Shown: one piece after another, positions 1 to 9,870 of the stretch
Numbering within the stretch: the first letter of the stretch is position 1
How the letters are laid out: each line of letters starts with the position of its first letter
Origin: Sipunculus nudus
Taxonomy: Eukaryota; Annelida; Sipuncula; Golfingiida; Sipunculidae
Assembly (NCBI GenBank): GCA_026874595.1
Contig: CM049320.1
Span: forward strand, 36,242,214-36,306,213
Direction: 5' to 3'
Length of the DNA: 64,000 nucleotides
The notes under the pieces: generated by a model
What the model saw: only the letters and a program-made list of their open reading frames with translations
Told to the model about the DNA's origin: nothing
Databases searched by the model: none
Made by a program: the position numbers and the translations under genes

Positions 1-852
1 CGTCACCATCCGCCTACCAGTTGGTCGGAACTGACGTCTCAACAGCTCAATCTGAGGCGGTTACGTATAGCAGAAACCTGTAAAGAATTACTGACAAAAG
101 ACCAGCACGAAAACGGCACCTCATTCTGTGACATACCAGCCCCCGGCCGGTTTAAGTGTCACGTGGACGAGCACATAACAGTCGTCGGTCGCGTACAACT
201 AATAGAAGATTCTGAAACTAGTAAATCAAAAAGGAAGATACGTACTCTCACAGCCGTTTTACCGGAAGGGGCATCTTTCGAGTGTGTCTTGTTCGACCCA
301 CCCGAACAATTTCCACACATGCAAGAACCAGCGGACATGCTCCTCCTCGTACGTGACACCTTGCTGACGAAAAGAAACAACACTTACCACTTGTGTCCCC
401 GTCTCTCGTGGCACGCTGTGATAGTACCAGCCGCACAAACTCATGACTTTTTCGTTGCCAGGTATGGTGACGTGGGCGATGACGCGCAGCATGACACGCA
501 GCCTCCCGGTCGTACACCATCATTCTTTAACCCCGCAGCCGTCCCCTGCAACGGGAAAATAACACATGTAACACACCCAGGCGACACACAAAAATGGGAA
601 GGTCTCTGCAAGGTCACATTACACCTGACGGAGAAATACGGTGACTGTGAAAAGGGAGCATCATTTGAATTGAGGTGCGACCCGTCGATGCTGTCGGACG
701 CCGAAGTCCTCCCTCCTTTCTGTGAACTTTCGTTGGACGACGAATGCGACAGCGAAATTATATCACAAATCGTGCCGCCAGCCGACGTGTCCTGTTACTT
801 GTACGGAGACGTCATTTGCGCGCTGGGGCTTTCAATCGACGCACAGGACTAA
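1..852 (+). CDS. 5'-truncated protein of unknown function
   Basis: The frame is open from the first base of the window to a stop at 850-852, giving 283 visible residues and no in-frame ATG near the left edge. The real start is therefore probably upstream, and a GTG at 163 is only an internal codon. The visible protein alternates hydrophobic and polar residues in two blocks (about residues 48-110 and 175-270) that look beta-rich. A small OB-like barrel is possible, but I see no diagnostic motif. There is no signal peptide or membrane segment. Codon use matches the compact GC-rich genes that follow. I do not recognise the family; the coding call is firm and the function is open. Confidence 0.7.
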   Translation, partial: RHHPPTSWSELTSQQLNLRRLRIAETCKELLTKDQHENGTSFCDIPAPGRFKCHVDEHITVVGRVQLIEDSETSKSKRKIRTLTAVLPEGASFECVLFDPPEQFPHMQEPADMLLLVRDTLLTKRNNTYHLCPRLSWHAVIVPAAQTHDFFVARYGDVGDDAQHDTQPPGRTPSFFNPAAVPCNGKITHVTHPGDTQKWEGLCKVTLHLTEKYGDCEKGASFELRCDPSMLSDAEVLPPFCELSLDDECDSEIISQIVPPADVSCYLYGDVICALGLSIDAQD

Positions 853-1048
853 CCTCCACGGAGAAGGGTCGGGATATTTGTAAATACTGCATTTTTCAGT
901 CTCCGTGTAAGACGGTGTAACAGTTCATTACATTTTACCCGGAATAGTGACACGATTTCAGTGCTGAGGGCGACCCGTTTGGCAAACGACCAGAGCATCG
1001 CGCGGTTTGTATTTCCGGTCGGCCAGGTCACGATAAAAAAACCCAAGG

Positions 1049-1216
1049 ATGCAGTGTAAGCCGCACGACCTGAGTGTGTCAGCCCTTTTGTACCTTGCCC
1101 GGGGACGTCGCCTCCGCAAATGTTACTGGGGTGCCATGATTTTTTTACTGTTCGGACTGACCTTTACAATGATTGGACTCGGTGTGGCGTACAACAGGTT
1201 GTGTAGGAAAATGTGA
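1049..1216 (+). CDS. small single-pass membrane protein (55 aa)
   Basis: An ATG at 1049 opens 55 codons ending in TGA at 1214-1216. The N-terminal half is basic (RGRRLRK near residues 18-24). Residues about 29-47 form one uninterrupted hydrophobic stretch (MIFLLFGLTFTMIGLGVAY), followed by a short basic tail (NRLCRKM). This is the layout of a small single-pass membrane protein. It sits 196 bases after the preceding stop and is on the same strand. Compact viral and host loci often contain such peptides. The evidence is composition and position only, with no homology recognised. Confidence 0.5.
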   Translation: MQCKPHDLSVSALLYLARGRRLRKCYWGAMIFLLFGLTFTMIGLGVAYNRLCRKM

Positions 1217-1318
1217 CCCAACGTTTATTCGTGACAAATAGTATGCTATTAAACACAGCTGACATTTTGTTATTTGAGAAATGTAACGTGCGGTCGATAT
1301 GATATCTGCGGGCGCAAC

Positions 1319-2353
1319 ATGAAATACATACACCATCGCGCACAAACAGAAGACAGAGGAAACAGATTTCAGCTAAATGTTTCTGACATTTATTCGATGA
1401 AACTGCGGGCAGCATTAAACCATGCAGAGTCACATGAGAGTACAAAGTACTCCATCTACAACAGGAATACCAATACAAAAGTCGGGTTGCAGAAATATAA
1501 GCACCCAGTGAACAAGATGCCTTCACACCCTCCAGATGCCGTGCCCCTCCTCACGTGCAAGATGTCGCTGTTCGGTTTACGCAACGAAACATCCAACCGC
1601 ACATGTCGCAGGTCTCGCCTGCTCAGGTGGTGCACAGCAATATACAAGTGTGTCACATCGATAACGTGCAAACCTTGCCCTGCCACAACTGCGTATTGTA
1701 TATTCATATTTGATATGGCCAGGCAGATGCCGGTCTGCCGCGTACCAACGCTCGAGAGGTTCAAACGACAGGTATTCCCCCGGTTATTAACAGCTTCGCC
1801 GGTCGATTTCGGATCCCTCGTGTACACGTGGGAAATTATCGCACGACACAACAGCTGGTTGGCCGGTGTCCCGGGATACAATCCACAACAGCGGGAAGCG
1901 GATATTTCCCATATCGCATCCGCTGCGTACAGGACAGCCGTGTGTGCGATAGAAACCGCCTGTGCTAAAGAAGACGCCGAAATCAGCAAAACGGAATATG
2001 CTGTTGGACAGGGACGGGGGTTTTCAACGTGTATGAAGATGTTGTACCCACGGCTGCATCCTCTGGATGCCTGTAACCCTGAGACCGGTTTGATAGACCC
2101 GGAGAGGGCATTGTCAACACGACCCGTGACCCGCTGGAGAGGTGCACCCGTTTGTGAAAACAGCACTCTGCCGGAAGACACGCGTGCCCCAAAGGTGACA
2201 GTATTAAAAACGTGGCAGTCGCTCCTGACAGGCGCAGTCATTGCAGACGTACGAGTAACGATGGGCAAAGCGGATGGGCATGTCGGTTTTAAACCACGAC
2301 GTGTTACAGTCTCTGCAACCTCTGGCGCCCATCAGCTTACGACGGAGAACTGA
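1319..2353 (+). CDS. hypothetical protein, N-terminus uncertain
   Basis: An open frame of 344 codons runs from ATG 1319. The first 130 residues are atypical (low-complexity, Cys-rich), so translation may really begin at ATG 1715 (MARQMPVCRVPTLERF), which gives 212 residues of balanced helical composition. The last 80 bases overlap the start of the next gene in another frame. A 270-codon antisense frame exists at 1456-2268, but its Val/Ser/Arg-rich composition looks like a shadow. I recognise no domain. The overlap and shared strand suggest co-transcription with the RING gene that follows. Confidence 0.5.
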   Translation: MKYIHHRAQTEDRGNRFQLNVSDIYSMKLRAALNHAESHESTKYSIYNRNTNTKVGLQKYKHPVNKMPSHPPDAVPLLTCKMSLFGLRNETSNRTCRRSRLLRWCTAIYKCVTSITCKPCPATTAYCIFIFDMARQMPVCRVPTLERFKRQVFPRLLTASPVDFGSLVYTWEIIARHNSWLAGVPGYNPQQREADISHIASAAYRTAVCAIETACAKEDAEISKTEYAVGQGRGFSTCMKMLYPRLHPLDACNPETGLIDPERALSTRPVTRWRGAPVCENSTLPEDTRAPKVTVLKTWQSLLTGAVIADVRVTMGKADGHVGFKPRRVTVSATSGAHQLTTEN

Positions 2354-3461
2354 GGCCGGCAACGGAGAATCTCTCGGTGCGAGACAAAGGCGGGAGGAAT
2401 CGGAATCGATATCATCTGTGCCACATACACATGTAGTCCACCCCGACACCCCACGTACCATCGACGAAGACGCCGCACTGGGACTGTGGAGCCTGGAAAG
2501 ACATCTCATTTGGTGGGGCACCCGTGAACTCGGTCGGTTGGATAAAAAAACGGAAGCAACCTTGAACGAGAAGCGATTACCGCAGGACGTGACACGTGAC
2601 GATAATCACATTCCATACACGGCAGGCGAACTGACACCGCACTTACCGAAGTACCTGGCAAGTTTATCGGAACAAGCGGACTTTATCCCTCGCCTGGCAG
2701 CAAGCCGCAGACACCTGCAGCAGCTGAGCGCTTCGGGTGTTCACGAGGCCGACGTTTACAAACTATCTCTCACGAGGCTTTTGCAAAGCACCTACTGGAA
2801 GACGATGTCGCGTGAGACACCAGGCGTGTCACACCTCGCTGATGAACGTACCACAGACAGCGTACACTTCGAGGAAAGTGATCGTCCACGCAAACAACGT
2901 AAGGATACAATGAGATACCTCCGCACGTCAGTAAACAGTTACCTGAAAGCCGCGAGAAACGCGGTCCTGAAGACATACGCCGATACCGAACACATATTCA
3001 GGAACAGGCGGACACACCAGATAACCTGTGAGAGGCAGGTACGGAAATTGGCCTGGATCCATCTGATATCAGACTTGTGTTACGGTTGCAGTTACAATGA
3101 AATGCTTGACATCTTCAACGGGGTTATGAAACGCATGGGGCACGGGTGCATGCTGACATGCCGTCTATCTTGCAGCGTCTGCCAGGAGAATTGTGAGGAA
3201 GCTGCACGCGATCACCCGAAGAAAAGCGGGCAGGCGGAATACGTGGTGTTCAGCCAGTGCGAACATTACGTGTGCCTTGCGTGTTACAAAAAAATGGCAC
3301 AAGTACATACAGACAACCGAGCGAGAGGAGTAGCAACCACGGAACACATTCCGTGCCCGCAGTGCCGCACGCCAGTGCGACTCGTGTCAACCATAAAGTG
3401 GCGACCGATGGACTCTCGTTCCTGCGTGCAGGTCGTAGCTGACGGTCATTATTTCACATGA
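2274..3461 (+). CDS. C-terminal RING-finger protein, probable E3 ubiquitin ligase
   Basis: This is a 395-residue protein. Residues 1-290 are charged and mostly helical with no recognised domain. A C-terminal RING begins at C300/C303 (CSVC), continues through CEHYVCLAC (Cys-x-His-x3-Cys-x2-Cys spacing) and closes with CPQC near 361-364. The spacing fits a C3HC4-type zinc-binding RING, with an extended loop between the first and second pairs. RING proteins recruit E2 enzymes to ubiquitinate targets; the N-terminal part would be the substrate or partner module. The start overlaps the preceding ORF by 80 bases. Function beyond ubiquitin transfer cannot be told. Confidence 0.7.
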   Translation: MGMSVLNHDVLQSLQPLAPISLRRRTEAGNGESLGARQRREESESISSVPHTHVVHPDTPRTIDEDAALGLWSLERHLIWWGTRELGRLDKKTEATLNEKRLPQDVTRDDNHIPYTAGELTPHLPKYLASLSEQADFIPRLAASRRHLQQLSASGVHEADVYKLSLTRLLQSTYWKTMSRETPGVSHLADERTTDSVHFEESDRPRKQRKDTMRYLRTSVNSYLKAARNAVLKTYADTEHIFRNRRTHQITCERQVRKLAWIHLISDLCYGCSYNEMLDIFNGVMKRMGHGCMLTCRLSCSVCQENCEEAARDHPKKSGQAEYVVFSQCEHYVCLACYKKMAQVHTDNRARGVATTEHIPCPQCRTPVRLVSTIKWRPMDSRSCVQVVADGHYFT

Positions 3462-3598
3462 CGGGTACGGGTGATTCTTGCCTGAACCAGCCAGATTGCG
3501 CAACGGCTATTGGCGCTGACATTTTCTACGTGCAGGTGCAAGTACGGCGTGACGTCAGCAAGCGGGTCATGCTTAGACGAGCAATTTCTGAGAGCGCC

Positions 3599-3647
3599 TA
3601 TTGGCTGGTTTTGGCCGCCTGTTTGTCCTTGCCGTGAACATATTTAA
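3599..3647 (+). promoter_or_regulatory. probable core promoter of the 488-aa gene
   Basis: An inverted CCAAT box (ATTGG at 3599-3603) lies about 35 bases before a TATTTAA element at 3641-3647. The ATG at 3729 follows 82 bases downstream, which leaves room for a short 5'UTR. Confidence 0.4.
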
Positions 3648-3728
3648 CCGGTTCGCCGTTACAGATCAGACACTTTGTTACTGCAAGTCTAACTGTGCGC
3701 ACAAGGTGCCACAACAACAAGACAAAGG

Positions 3729-5195
3729 ATGGCAGACCGTCTGCACAGTGTTCCATTCGTTCCGATCAACATATATTCAAGAGCAGATGTGGAAGGAGGA
3801 CTGCTACCGGGTATGTCTGCGCGTTTACGTGTTCGCGATAACAAAGCACGTGTACTCATCAAAGCACTCAACTGGTCAACCCAACAGATGTGGCGTGACC
3901 AGGAAAGACTGAGATCAAGTGCAGACGGTGAGCACGGGTTACCGTCGTCCCTGTGTATGGAGACATGGGAAACAATGATGCGCGACATGTCGCGGTTCAC
4001 CATGGATTCCTCACACACCGACAACTGCAGGACATTGAAGGAATCAGGAGTCTCCTTGAAAACCGTAGAGGGGATCTGTCAAATGCACGACATAGAGTGG
4101 CTGTTCACGGGTCCCGAGGGTGAGATGACTTTTGATCTTTCTGGCAATCACAGTGCGCTCGGTCAATATGGTGTTGCGTACCTGCTGTACCTGCTGTGGC
4201 ACATGGGATACACCGTAAACGCGCCCCTGACCTGCTTGGAAGCAGGTTTACTGAGTGTGCACCAGATACAACAGATTCCCATCCTTAACACGAAAACAGG
4301 GGAACCCGCTGAAACAAACCCGCAGACTGTTTACCGACCGTGTGTGAAACACGTGATTTCGAACGAAGGACACCTGTTCCAACAGATATGCTGCATGCCC
4401 GTTGTGGATGTAACGTCTCACCGGTACACCGAACGTCAGGTGCGCGATCCGCCGCAGACAATGCTCCGCAAGGCGTCAAGGGTTCACATTCGTAACGTGT
4501 GTATGCTGCATATCGGAAAACACGTCAGCACGAAAGTATCACTGCTGACGGCAAAACAAATACCGCGCCGCAAAGACATCTTTCGCATCCTGTGCGACAC
4601 CTGGCGCTCAATGGGGGAATGTTTCCAAATGCCCACCAAGCTGGGTACCGATATGCCTGCTTTGTCAGAGGGAACAGACCACGACAAGCAACCACACATC
4701 ATGCTGAACGCCCTGGTTCACGTGCTCGGATGTAAGCTCCAGAAAACAATGTACGCAGTCAGAGGGAAAAGGACACACAGTGAAAAGACTGACGTCCACC
4801 GGCTCGTACTGGAGATACCAGAGGAAAAGATATTGTCACTGCGGAACGCCAGGTTCATTAGTTTCACGTTGTTTTACATGTGGTTCTCCTTGGGATGGGA
4901 GTTGGAACTCGCCAACTGCGACGCCGCGACCGGAATGTTCACGCTCGTACGCACGCAATACGCAAAAATTGAAAGAAAAACGTACAACGTCGGATGCGTC
5001 GCCACCCCGTACGGCAAGTGGGTTTACGCGTGCACGAACAGCTGCAACACATGTTTGGCTGGCACAGGTACCGGGCACACGTATCAAAGTGTATGGAAAG
5101 TGAGAGTTGCAACAGAACCAGACGTCGTCCAAGCGAAATCTGTAAGATTGGTCGCGGGTCCAAACGATACCCGGCGCACCTCATGCTGTCCGTGA
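3729..5195 (+). CDS. 488-aa protein of unknown function
   Basis: ATG 3729 is the first start after a TATA/CCAAT-type promoter, and the frame runs 488 codons without interruption. The protein has no signal peptide; a weakly hydrophobic segment (YLLYLLWHMGY) near residue 155 is too short for a confident membrane span. The C-terminal third is Cys-rich (CVATP, CTNSCNTC) and ends in CCP, which could bind metal or form disulfides. An AATAAA at 5351 probably ends the transcript. I recognise no family. It is the second longest protein in the compact left segment and codon use matches its neighbours, so the coding call is strong. Confidence 0.75.
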   Translation: MADRLHSVPFVPINIYSRADVEGGLLPGMSARLRVRDNKARVLIKALNWSTQQMWRDQERLRSSADGEHGLPSSLCMETWETMMRDMSRFTMDSSHTDNCRTLKESGVSLKTVEGICQMHDIEWLFTGPEGEMTFDLSGNHSALGQYGVAYLLYLLWHMGYTVNAPLTCLEAGLLSVHQIQQIPILNTKTGEPAETNPQTVYRPCVKHVISNEGHLFQQICCMPVVDVTSHRYTERQVRDPPQTMLRKASRVHIRNVCMLHIGKHVSTKVSLLTAKQIPRRKDIFRILCDTWRSMGECFQMPTKLGTDMPALSEGTDHDKQPHIMLNALVHVLGCKLQKTMYAVRGKRTHSEKTDVHRLVLEIPEEKILSLRNARFISFTLFYMWFSLGWELELANCDAATGMFTLVRTQYAKIERKTYNVGCVATPYGKWVYACTNSCNTCLAGTGTGHTYQSVWKVRVATEPDVVQAKSVRLVAGPNDTRRTSCCP

Positions 5196-5818
5196 TCAAA
5201 ACATTTGACCGGCTTCGTAATGGCTGCGTGTAAGTGAAAGGACTTGTGTGAAGGACTTGTGTTAAAATTGTCATGTATTATATTCATGTATTGAATTGGT
5301 TACAGTGTATTTTGTGTTTCAGTTTTTCTTGACGTTTACTGGTTAGTTTTAATAAACAATATGTACTTGGTTGAACGTGTTTGTTTGGTTTGATGATGCC
5401 CTGCGCGAATCAAGATGGGACTGAAACATGTATGTCTGTACGAACGGAACGTAGCAAATACCTCCCCTCACAATTTGCAAACACAGTCTAACGTTTGATC
5501 ATGTATGCTCAAATCCAGATAGCAGGTCCCTAACCCTCTCCCTTCCCTGATTATTGCAACACGGATTGCCCGGCTGAAGCTTTTGTAAACTGATGTCATA
5601 CCACTCAAATGCGTTTCGCTCACCATTCCTCTCCCCGCCCCTGCCCGCCACTATCCCTGTCTTCACTGAAACACGTGTATGGGCGTAACGATGTTCTGGT
5701 TATCTAGGTCAGTATTTGCATACACAGCAGTGGCTCCCATGACAACCGACACCGCCTCGCAGCATGTGTTGTGACATGCGGGCCGTCACATTAGCAAATA
5801 TTGCCCTGCACAGATGAC
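5196..5818. other. intergenic: 3' signal and upstream region
   Basis: No credible gene. An AATAAA at 5351-5356 fits the end of the upstream transcript. The remainder is unique sequence leading to the FLYWCH/MULE gene; a TATTTGCA-like AT stretch near 5713 is the only weak promoter-like feature. Confidence 0.4.
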
Positions 5819-7618
5819 ATGCCGACCCAGTGCGAGCGACGTTCGAACCCGGAAAACATGCAGTTACAGAAGAAACGGTCAAACTCAACGCCAGAAGCAA
5901 CACCCAAAAACAAAAGGCAGAGGCTTTCCGTCACCCTGTACGACATAAACAGCAGCAGCGTTGAAAGCAGTCCCTCTGGCCCGGACAAGGAAAAAAACCT
6001 CCACGTCAGCCTTTGTGACGTACTGTCTGGCTCTTGCCACTCGAGCCCGCGATCAACACAGAACTCGCCTCGGTGCCTGAGCAAGAGCGGACAAGGTCAT
6101 GGACAACGTGACGCTGCAGACATCTACGGGACGCCTGACGTGTTTGACGAAACGTCGGTCACAGGAAGCGATGACGAACACGCCGACGCCGAACAGGAAA
6201 CGCCCCTCGATCAGGCGAACCGGACAAAATGGCACTTGGTATCCGGTGGCAGCAAACGGGGTAAGGACAAACTTTTCACAGATACAGGGTACAGTTTCAC
6301 AGTGAAATTCCGGAGGAACGGCGTCGTATACTGGAACTGCATCAAACGCAACAAACGCGCACGCTGCCAAGCTTCCGTCGTGCAAAGAACAAGAGGCGGC
6401 AAACACCACTTCCAACCAGGCATTCATTCCCACACACACGGTCCCCTCCCGGGTGCTCACAGGGCTGCCGAGATATCGTGGAGCATAAAGAAAAAGGCAG
6501 AAGCTGACCTGTTCGCGCCGGCAGGCGAGGTTGTGGAAGGGGTTTTACGCAGGGACCTGAAACCCGGCGAAATCTGCACGGCCATACCTAAAACCAAACA
6601 CCTGATACGCGCAGCAAACAGGCACAGACAGAACAAGAGACCTCCTCACCCCAGGAACCTCGACTTCCACTTGGAAGAAAGAGCCGTCCCAACAGATTTC
6701 CTGCACGGTGACATACACACCGACGGCAAGAGGCACCTCGTGTTTGCAACACGCAACATGCTGCAACTGCTCGCCAAAGCGAAACGGTGGTACATGGACG
6801 GCACCTTCAAGCTCGTGAAACAACCTTTCACCCAGTTGTACAGCGTGCACGTGTTCATACGCCGCAACGACACTTACAAACAGGTCCCACTGGTGTTCGT
6901 GTTGATGTCCGGGAAACGTGAAAAGGATTACGTTGACGTTTTCAAACACTTGATGGGGTTGCTGCCCCCGACCACGTGCGTACAAGAAATAATGCTGGAC
7001 TTCGAGAAGGCTGTATGGAACGCCGTCAGGAAGGTCATGCCGAGCGTCCGGTTAAAAGGATGCGCTTTCCACTGGACCCAAGCCGTATGGAGGCATGTGC
7101 AAAGCCTGGGCCTGCAGTCGGCCTACACCCGCAACAACCTGGTACACAAGACATGCCGACGGTTGCTAGCACTGCCTTTCCTACCAGCATCGGAGATACC
7201 AGGGGCTTTCAACCGTCTGGAAAACGCCACACTCAAACAGTCACTGCGCAGGTTGACCCGCTACGTGCGGAAGACGTGGATAAACTCTACAACGTGGCCT
7301 CCCGCCGCCTGGTCCGGATTCATGCAGAGCGTGAGAACCAACAATGACTGTGAAGGGTGGCACCGCAGGATACAAAGCCGGGTGAAAAGGACAAATATTT
7401 CTCTGTACCTGTTGATAGCCCTCCTGTACGAGGAGGCCTTAAACATAAGAGTTCAGGTGCAGCTGTTGCCAGAACATAAAGTCGCCCGCTACCAACGCTC
7501 ACTGTACAGGGACATGCAAGGTCGCTTGTTCGAGCTGTGGGCACAATACCAGGAAGGGGCCCTGTCACCCGACCAACTGTTGAAGCAATGCGCCAGGGTG
7601 TACGCACCCGCACTGTGA
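5819..7618 (+). CDS. FLYWCH zinc-finger plus MULE transposase-domain protein
   Basis: Start chosen at ATG 5819 (599 aa); a TTG six codons earlier is unlikely in a eukaryotic gene. Residues 1-110 are Ser-rich with a nuclear-localisation-like KNKRQRL. Residues about 136-208 fit a FLYWCH zinc finger: aromatic core, Cys in NKRARC, and an HSHTH end. A MULE-type RNase-H-fold transposase domain follows, with candidate acidic triad D327 (MDGTFK), D394 (LDFEKA) and E512 (NNDCEGWH), plus CAFHW between. All three acidic residues look intact. No terminal inverted repeats are evident close by, so it may be a domesticated or captured transposase acting as a nuclear DNA-binding protein, or an active element whose ends I cannot see. 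A polyA signal lies at 7738. Confidence 0.8.
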   Translation: MPTQCERRSNPENMQLQKKRSNSTPEATPKNKRQRLSVTLYDINSSSVESSPSGPDKEKNLHVSLCDVLSGSCHSSPRSTQNSPRCLSKSGQGHGQRDAADIYGTPDVFDETSVTGSDDEHADAEQETPLDQANRTKWHLVSGGSKRGKDKLFTDTGYSFTVKFRRNGVVYWNCIKRNKRARCQASVVQRTRGGKHHFQPGIHSHTHGPLPGAHRAAEISWSIKKKAEADLFAPAGEVVEGVLRRDLKPGEICTAIPKTKHLIRAANRHRQNKRPPHPRNLDFHLEERAVPTDFLHGDIHTDGKRHLVFATRNMLQLLAKAKRWYMDGTFKLVKQPFTQLYSVHVFIRRNDTYKQVPLVFVLMSGKREKDYVDVFKHLMGLLPPTTCVQEIMLDFEKAVWNAVRKVMPSVRLKGCAFHWTQAVWRHVQSLGLQSAYTRNNLVHKTCRRLLALPFLPASEIPGAFNRLENATLKQSLRRLTRYVRKTWINSTTWPPAAWSGFMQSVRTNNDCEGWHRRIQSRVKRTNISLYLLIALLYEEALNIRVQVQLLPEHKVARYQRSLYRDMQGRLFELWAQYQEGALSPDQLLKQCARVYAPAL

Positions 7619-7737
7619 ACATGGAGGGCCTGTGTTAAATCGAATGTTTGTATAAAATGCAAATCGATGTGTTATGTGTTTATAAAGTGATGTTGTTGAA
7701 TCTACCGTAACAAAACATTAGTGTCGCGGTAAAAAAG

Positions 7738-7854
7738 AATAAAGGTTTTGTGGATTCACAAACAGTCATTCACAAGTGGGTTCACAATCATTTCGTGTTT
7801 GAGCATGAGAGATAAAAACAAAACAAACCTTGACTTAGTACAAATGTGTTTATT
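7738..7854. terminator. convergent polyadenylation signals
   Basis: AATAAA on the plus strand at 7738-7743 serves the FLYWCH/MULE gene. TTTATT at 7849-7854 (AATAAA on the minus strand) serves the lectin-like gene that converges from the right. The two signals are about 110 bases apart. Confidence 0.5.
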
Positions 7855-8115
7855 GTATAAAGCTACACGTCACACGATGTATACGGTCACCCTTGCCTTA
7901 CCCTACCCACACAGATAAATGGGGTGGTTAACACGTATGAAACACTGTACAATTCCAAATATATATCATAACACACAAACTGCATGACACTAACAACTGT
8001 ACAAAAGAAAACATCTTGATTATACTATACATGGTCTAATTATATACAGAGCTAGTCGTCCGAATGCGACAGAAAGGTCCTCGTTCCATTTTATCCTCCT
8101 CGACTGCAGCAAATC

Positions 8116-9441
8116 TTAACGTATGCAGACGTTTAAAGCATTGGTGACAATAGACAGCAGCAGTAACGTGTCTGCACACGGCTTTCGAAAACCGGCAGAC
8201 AGATTTCTCATTGCGTTTGTGGGAGCAACTGTGGAAATATCGGGCTGTGGATCGACGGGTATCATGGGACTGGGACTTGTCAACGAACGTACATTAACAT
8301 AGCCGTCTTTGTTTGCGTTGTTGGATATAGGAGAAACAGTGTTAGGTGCAGGGCTGCTGCCTGATAATAGTATATACAGAGCGCTTGGTTCAGAGTCGTC
8401 TCCTGACGACATGTCTGCGTCTTGGCATACACCTGGATCACGTGCAGAAAGTCCTGAGGGATCGGCAAATGCATGTACGTGCAGCTGATGAGGAATACGG
8501 AGCGGGTACCGGGAGGTGGCAGTATCCTGAGCCGGGCTGACAGAGAAGTCGTACGCAGACGCGACGCTCTGGTGCCGTTCGATGGTGTTCATACAAATCA
8601 CCTGGTGGCGGCTGTGGCACGGCACAGCTTTCCACAAGAAACCTTTGGGGAATTTCCTGACGATGGCACAGTTTATATTTGGCTTAGGTTGGTCTTTGTA
8701 CCAAAAGTAAATGTCTGGAATAGCAGACCGGTTGCCTGAGAAATGGTATTCCCAAACGTGGTCCACAACATCAAGCCAGTACACGTGACGCGCTAAAACA
8801 GACTTGTAGAGCACTCTGGACAATGCCTTTATCTCTTTTTCGTTCTTGACCGAGGCCAACCGCGCTCCTATACTAACACACAGATTCCTAGCCTCAAACC
8901 AACTGCTGACACCAGGTCCGAATATGTAGCAAGGTCCGTTCTGTCGTTTGCATTCACAGTAATGTCCTGAAAACCACAGAGGACACCCGGTAGCGGTAGG
9001 CAGTTCGCAGACATAACCAAAGTCTACGTCGCGTCCATTGCAGTAGAAGGGGAGGAGGGTGTTCCCCCTAGGTCTCAACAGAGCGCAATGTTGCCCCGGC
9101 ATATTGTACACCTGGCGTATAGTACCGCAGAAACGATAACGGCCAGACACGCGCCACTGTTTGAGCTTCTTCCCTTTCAGAGATATCCATGATTCCGTAA
9201 CACCAGCGCTGCTCATAAAGGCAGTCAGTCTTTCATGAAACGCTACAGCGTCTGACACATTGTCGGGTACAGGCAGAGCCCACGTCTGCCCTCCTAAGAT
9301 ACTGCACGCGTGCCCGGCTTCAGCGTTTGTCAAAGACAATTGGAGAGAACGGAACGCGGGATGTGAACGGCCAGCAGACGTGGTGACGAACAACAACAGA
9401 TACAGCAGATGGAAACGTAGCATGATGATACGGAACAGCAT
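8116..9441 (-). CDS. double C-type-lectin-like membrane protein
   Basis: This is a 441-aa protein with an N-terminal hydrophobic signal (LRFHLLYLLLFV) ending near residue 24. Two C-type-lectin-like domains follow, about residues 30-150 and 155-285. Each has paired Cys, the WISLKG/YWLDVV core and a terminal CxxxxxxxC (second domain WKAVPCHSRHQVIC). The canonical calcium/sugar EPN or QPD loop is replaced by QPKPN, so sugar binding is doubtful. A Ser/Thr/Pro-rich stalk leads to a C-terminal hydrophobic tail (TLLLLSIVTNAL), suggesting a GPI signal or membrane anchor. It is a paralogue of the next gene on the same strand. A minus-strand TATA lies 143 bases upstream. Confidence 0.75.
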   Translation of the reverse strand: MLFRIIMLRFHLLYLLLFVTTSAGRSHPAFRSLQLSLTNAEAGHACSILGGQTWALPVPDNVSDAVAFHERLTAFMSSAGVTESWISLKGKKLKQWRVSGRYRFCGTIRQVYNMPGQHCALLRPRGNTLLPFYCNGRDVDFGYVCELPTATGCPLWFSGHYCECKRQNGPCYIFGPGVSSWFEARNLCVSIGARLASVKNEKEIKALSRVLYKSVLARHVYWLDVVDHVWEYHFSGNRSAIPDIYFWYKDQPKPNINCAIVRKFPKGFLWKAVPCHSRHQVICMNTIERHQSVASAYDFSVSPAQDTATSRYPLRIPHQLHVHAFADPSGLSARDPGVCQDADMSSGDDSEPSALYILLSGSSPAPNTVSPISNNANKDGYVNVRSLTSPSPMIPVDPQPDISTVAPTNAMRNLSAGFRKPCADTLLLLSIVTNALNVCIR

Positions 9442-9583
9442 TCACACACTGAGAGAACGTGTTCTAGCATAGAACAAGCGTAACACGTAACAACACTTAC
9501 TGCAACAGAGGCTTCGGTCCGACGGAACACCAGGCTGCTGTGAAGACTGGGCGAATATGATTCAAATCTCCGGCAGACCTGGT

Positions 9584-9592
9584 CTTTATATA
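9584..9592 (-). promoter_or_regulatory. TATA box of the first lectin-like gene
   Basis: The minus strand reads TATATAAAG, 143 bases upstream of the ATG at 9441. It is a canonical TATA element in the expected orientation. Confidence 0.55.
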
Positions 9593-9870
9593 GCTGCGTG
9601 ATGCAACAGTCGTCGTGTCAAGTTCGTGACATTGCGTCATGTTACACCCCGGGAATGTTTCGGGAAAAACCAGGTTTAATTTTCGTTACAGCATCAGGAG
9701 TGTTAAAACATCCACCTCACCGGCCTACGCACAAAAAAAAGGAAATATCTGATAAGCAAGTAATTTACATGCATCACGTTGTGTCATGTTACTTCCTGGG
9801 TAATATCTTCCGCGCATGTGAATCCCCATACGGGGGCGTATTGTTTTTCATGATCCTCCCGTCTGATTTT

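Noticed and set aside
1456-2268. 270-codon minus-strand frame opposite the gene at 1319-2353
   Set aside because: Composition is typical of an antisense shadow, and the plus-strand frame fits the neighbours.
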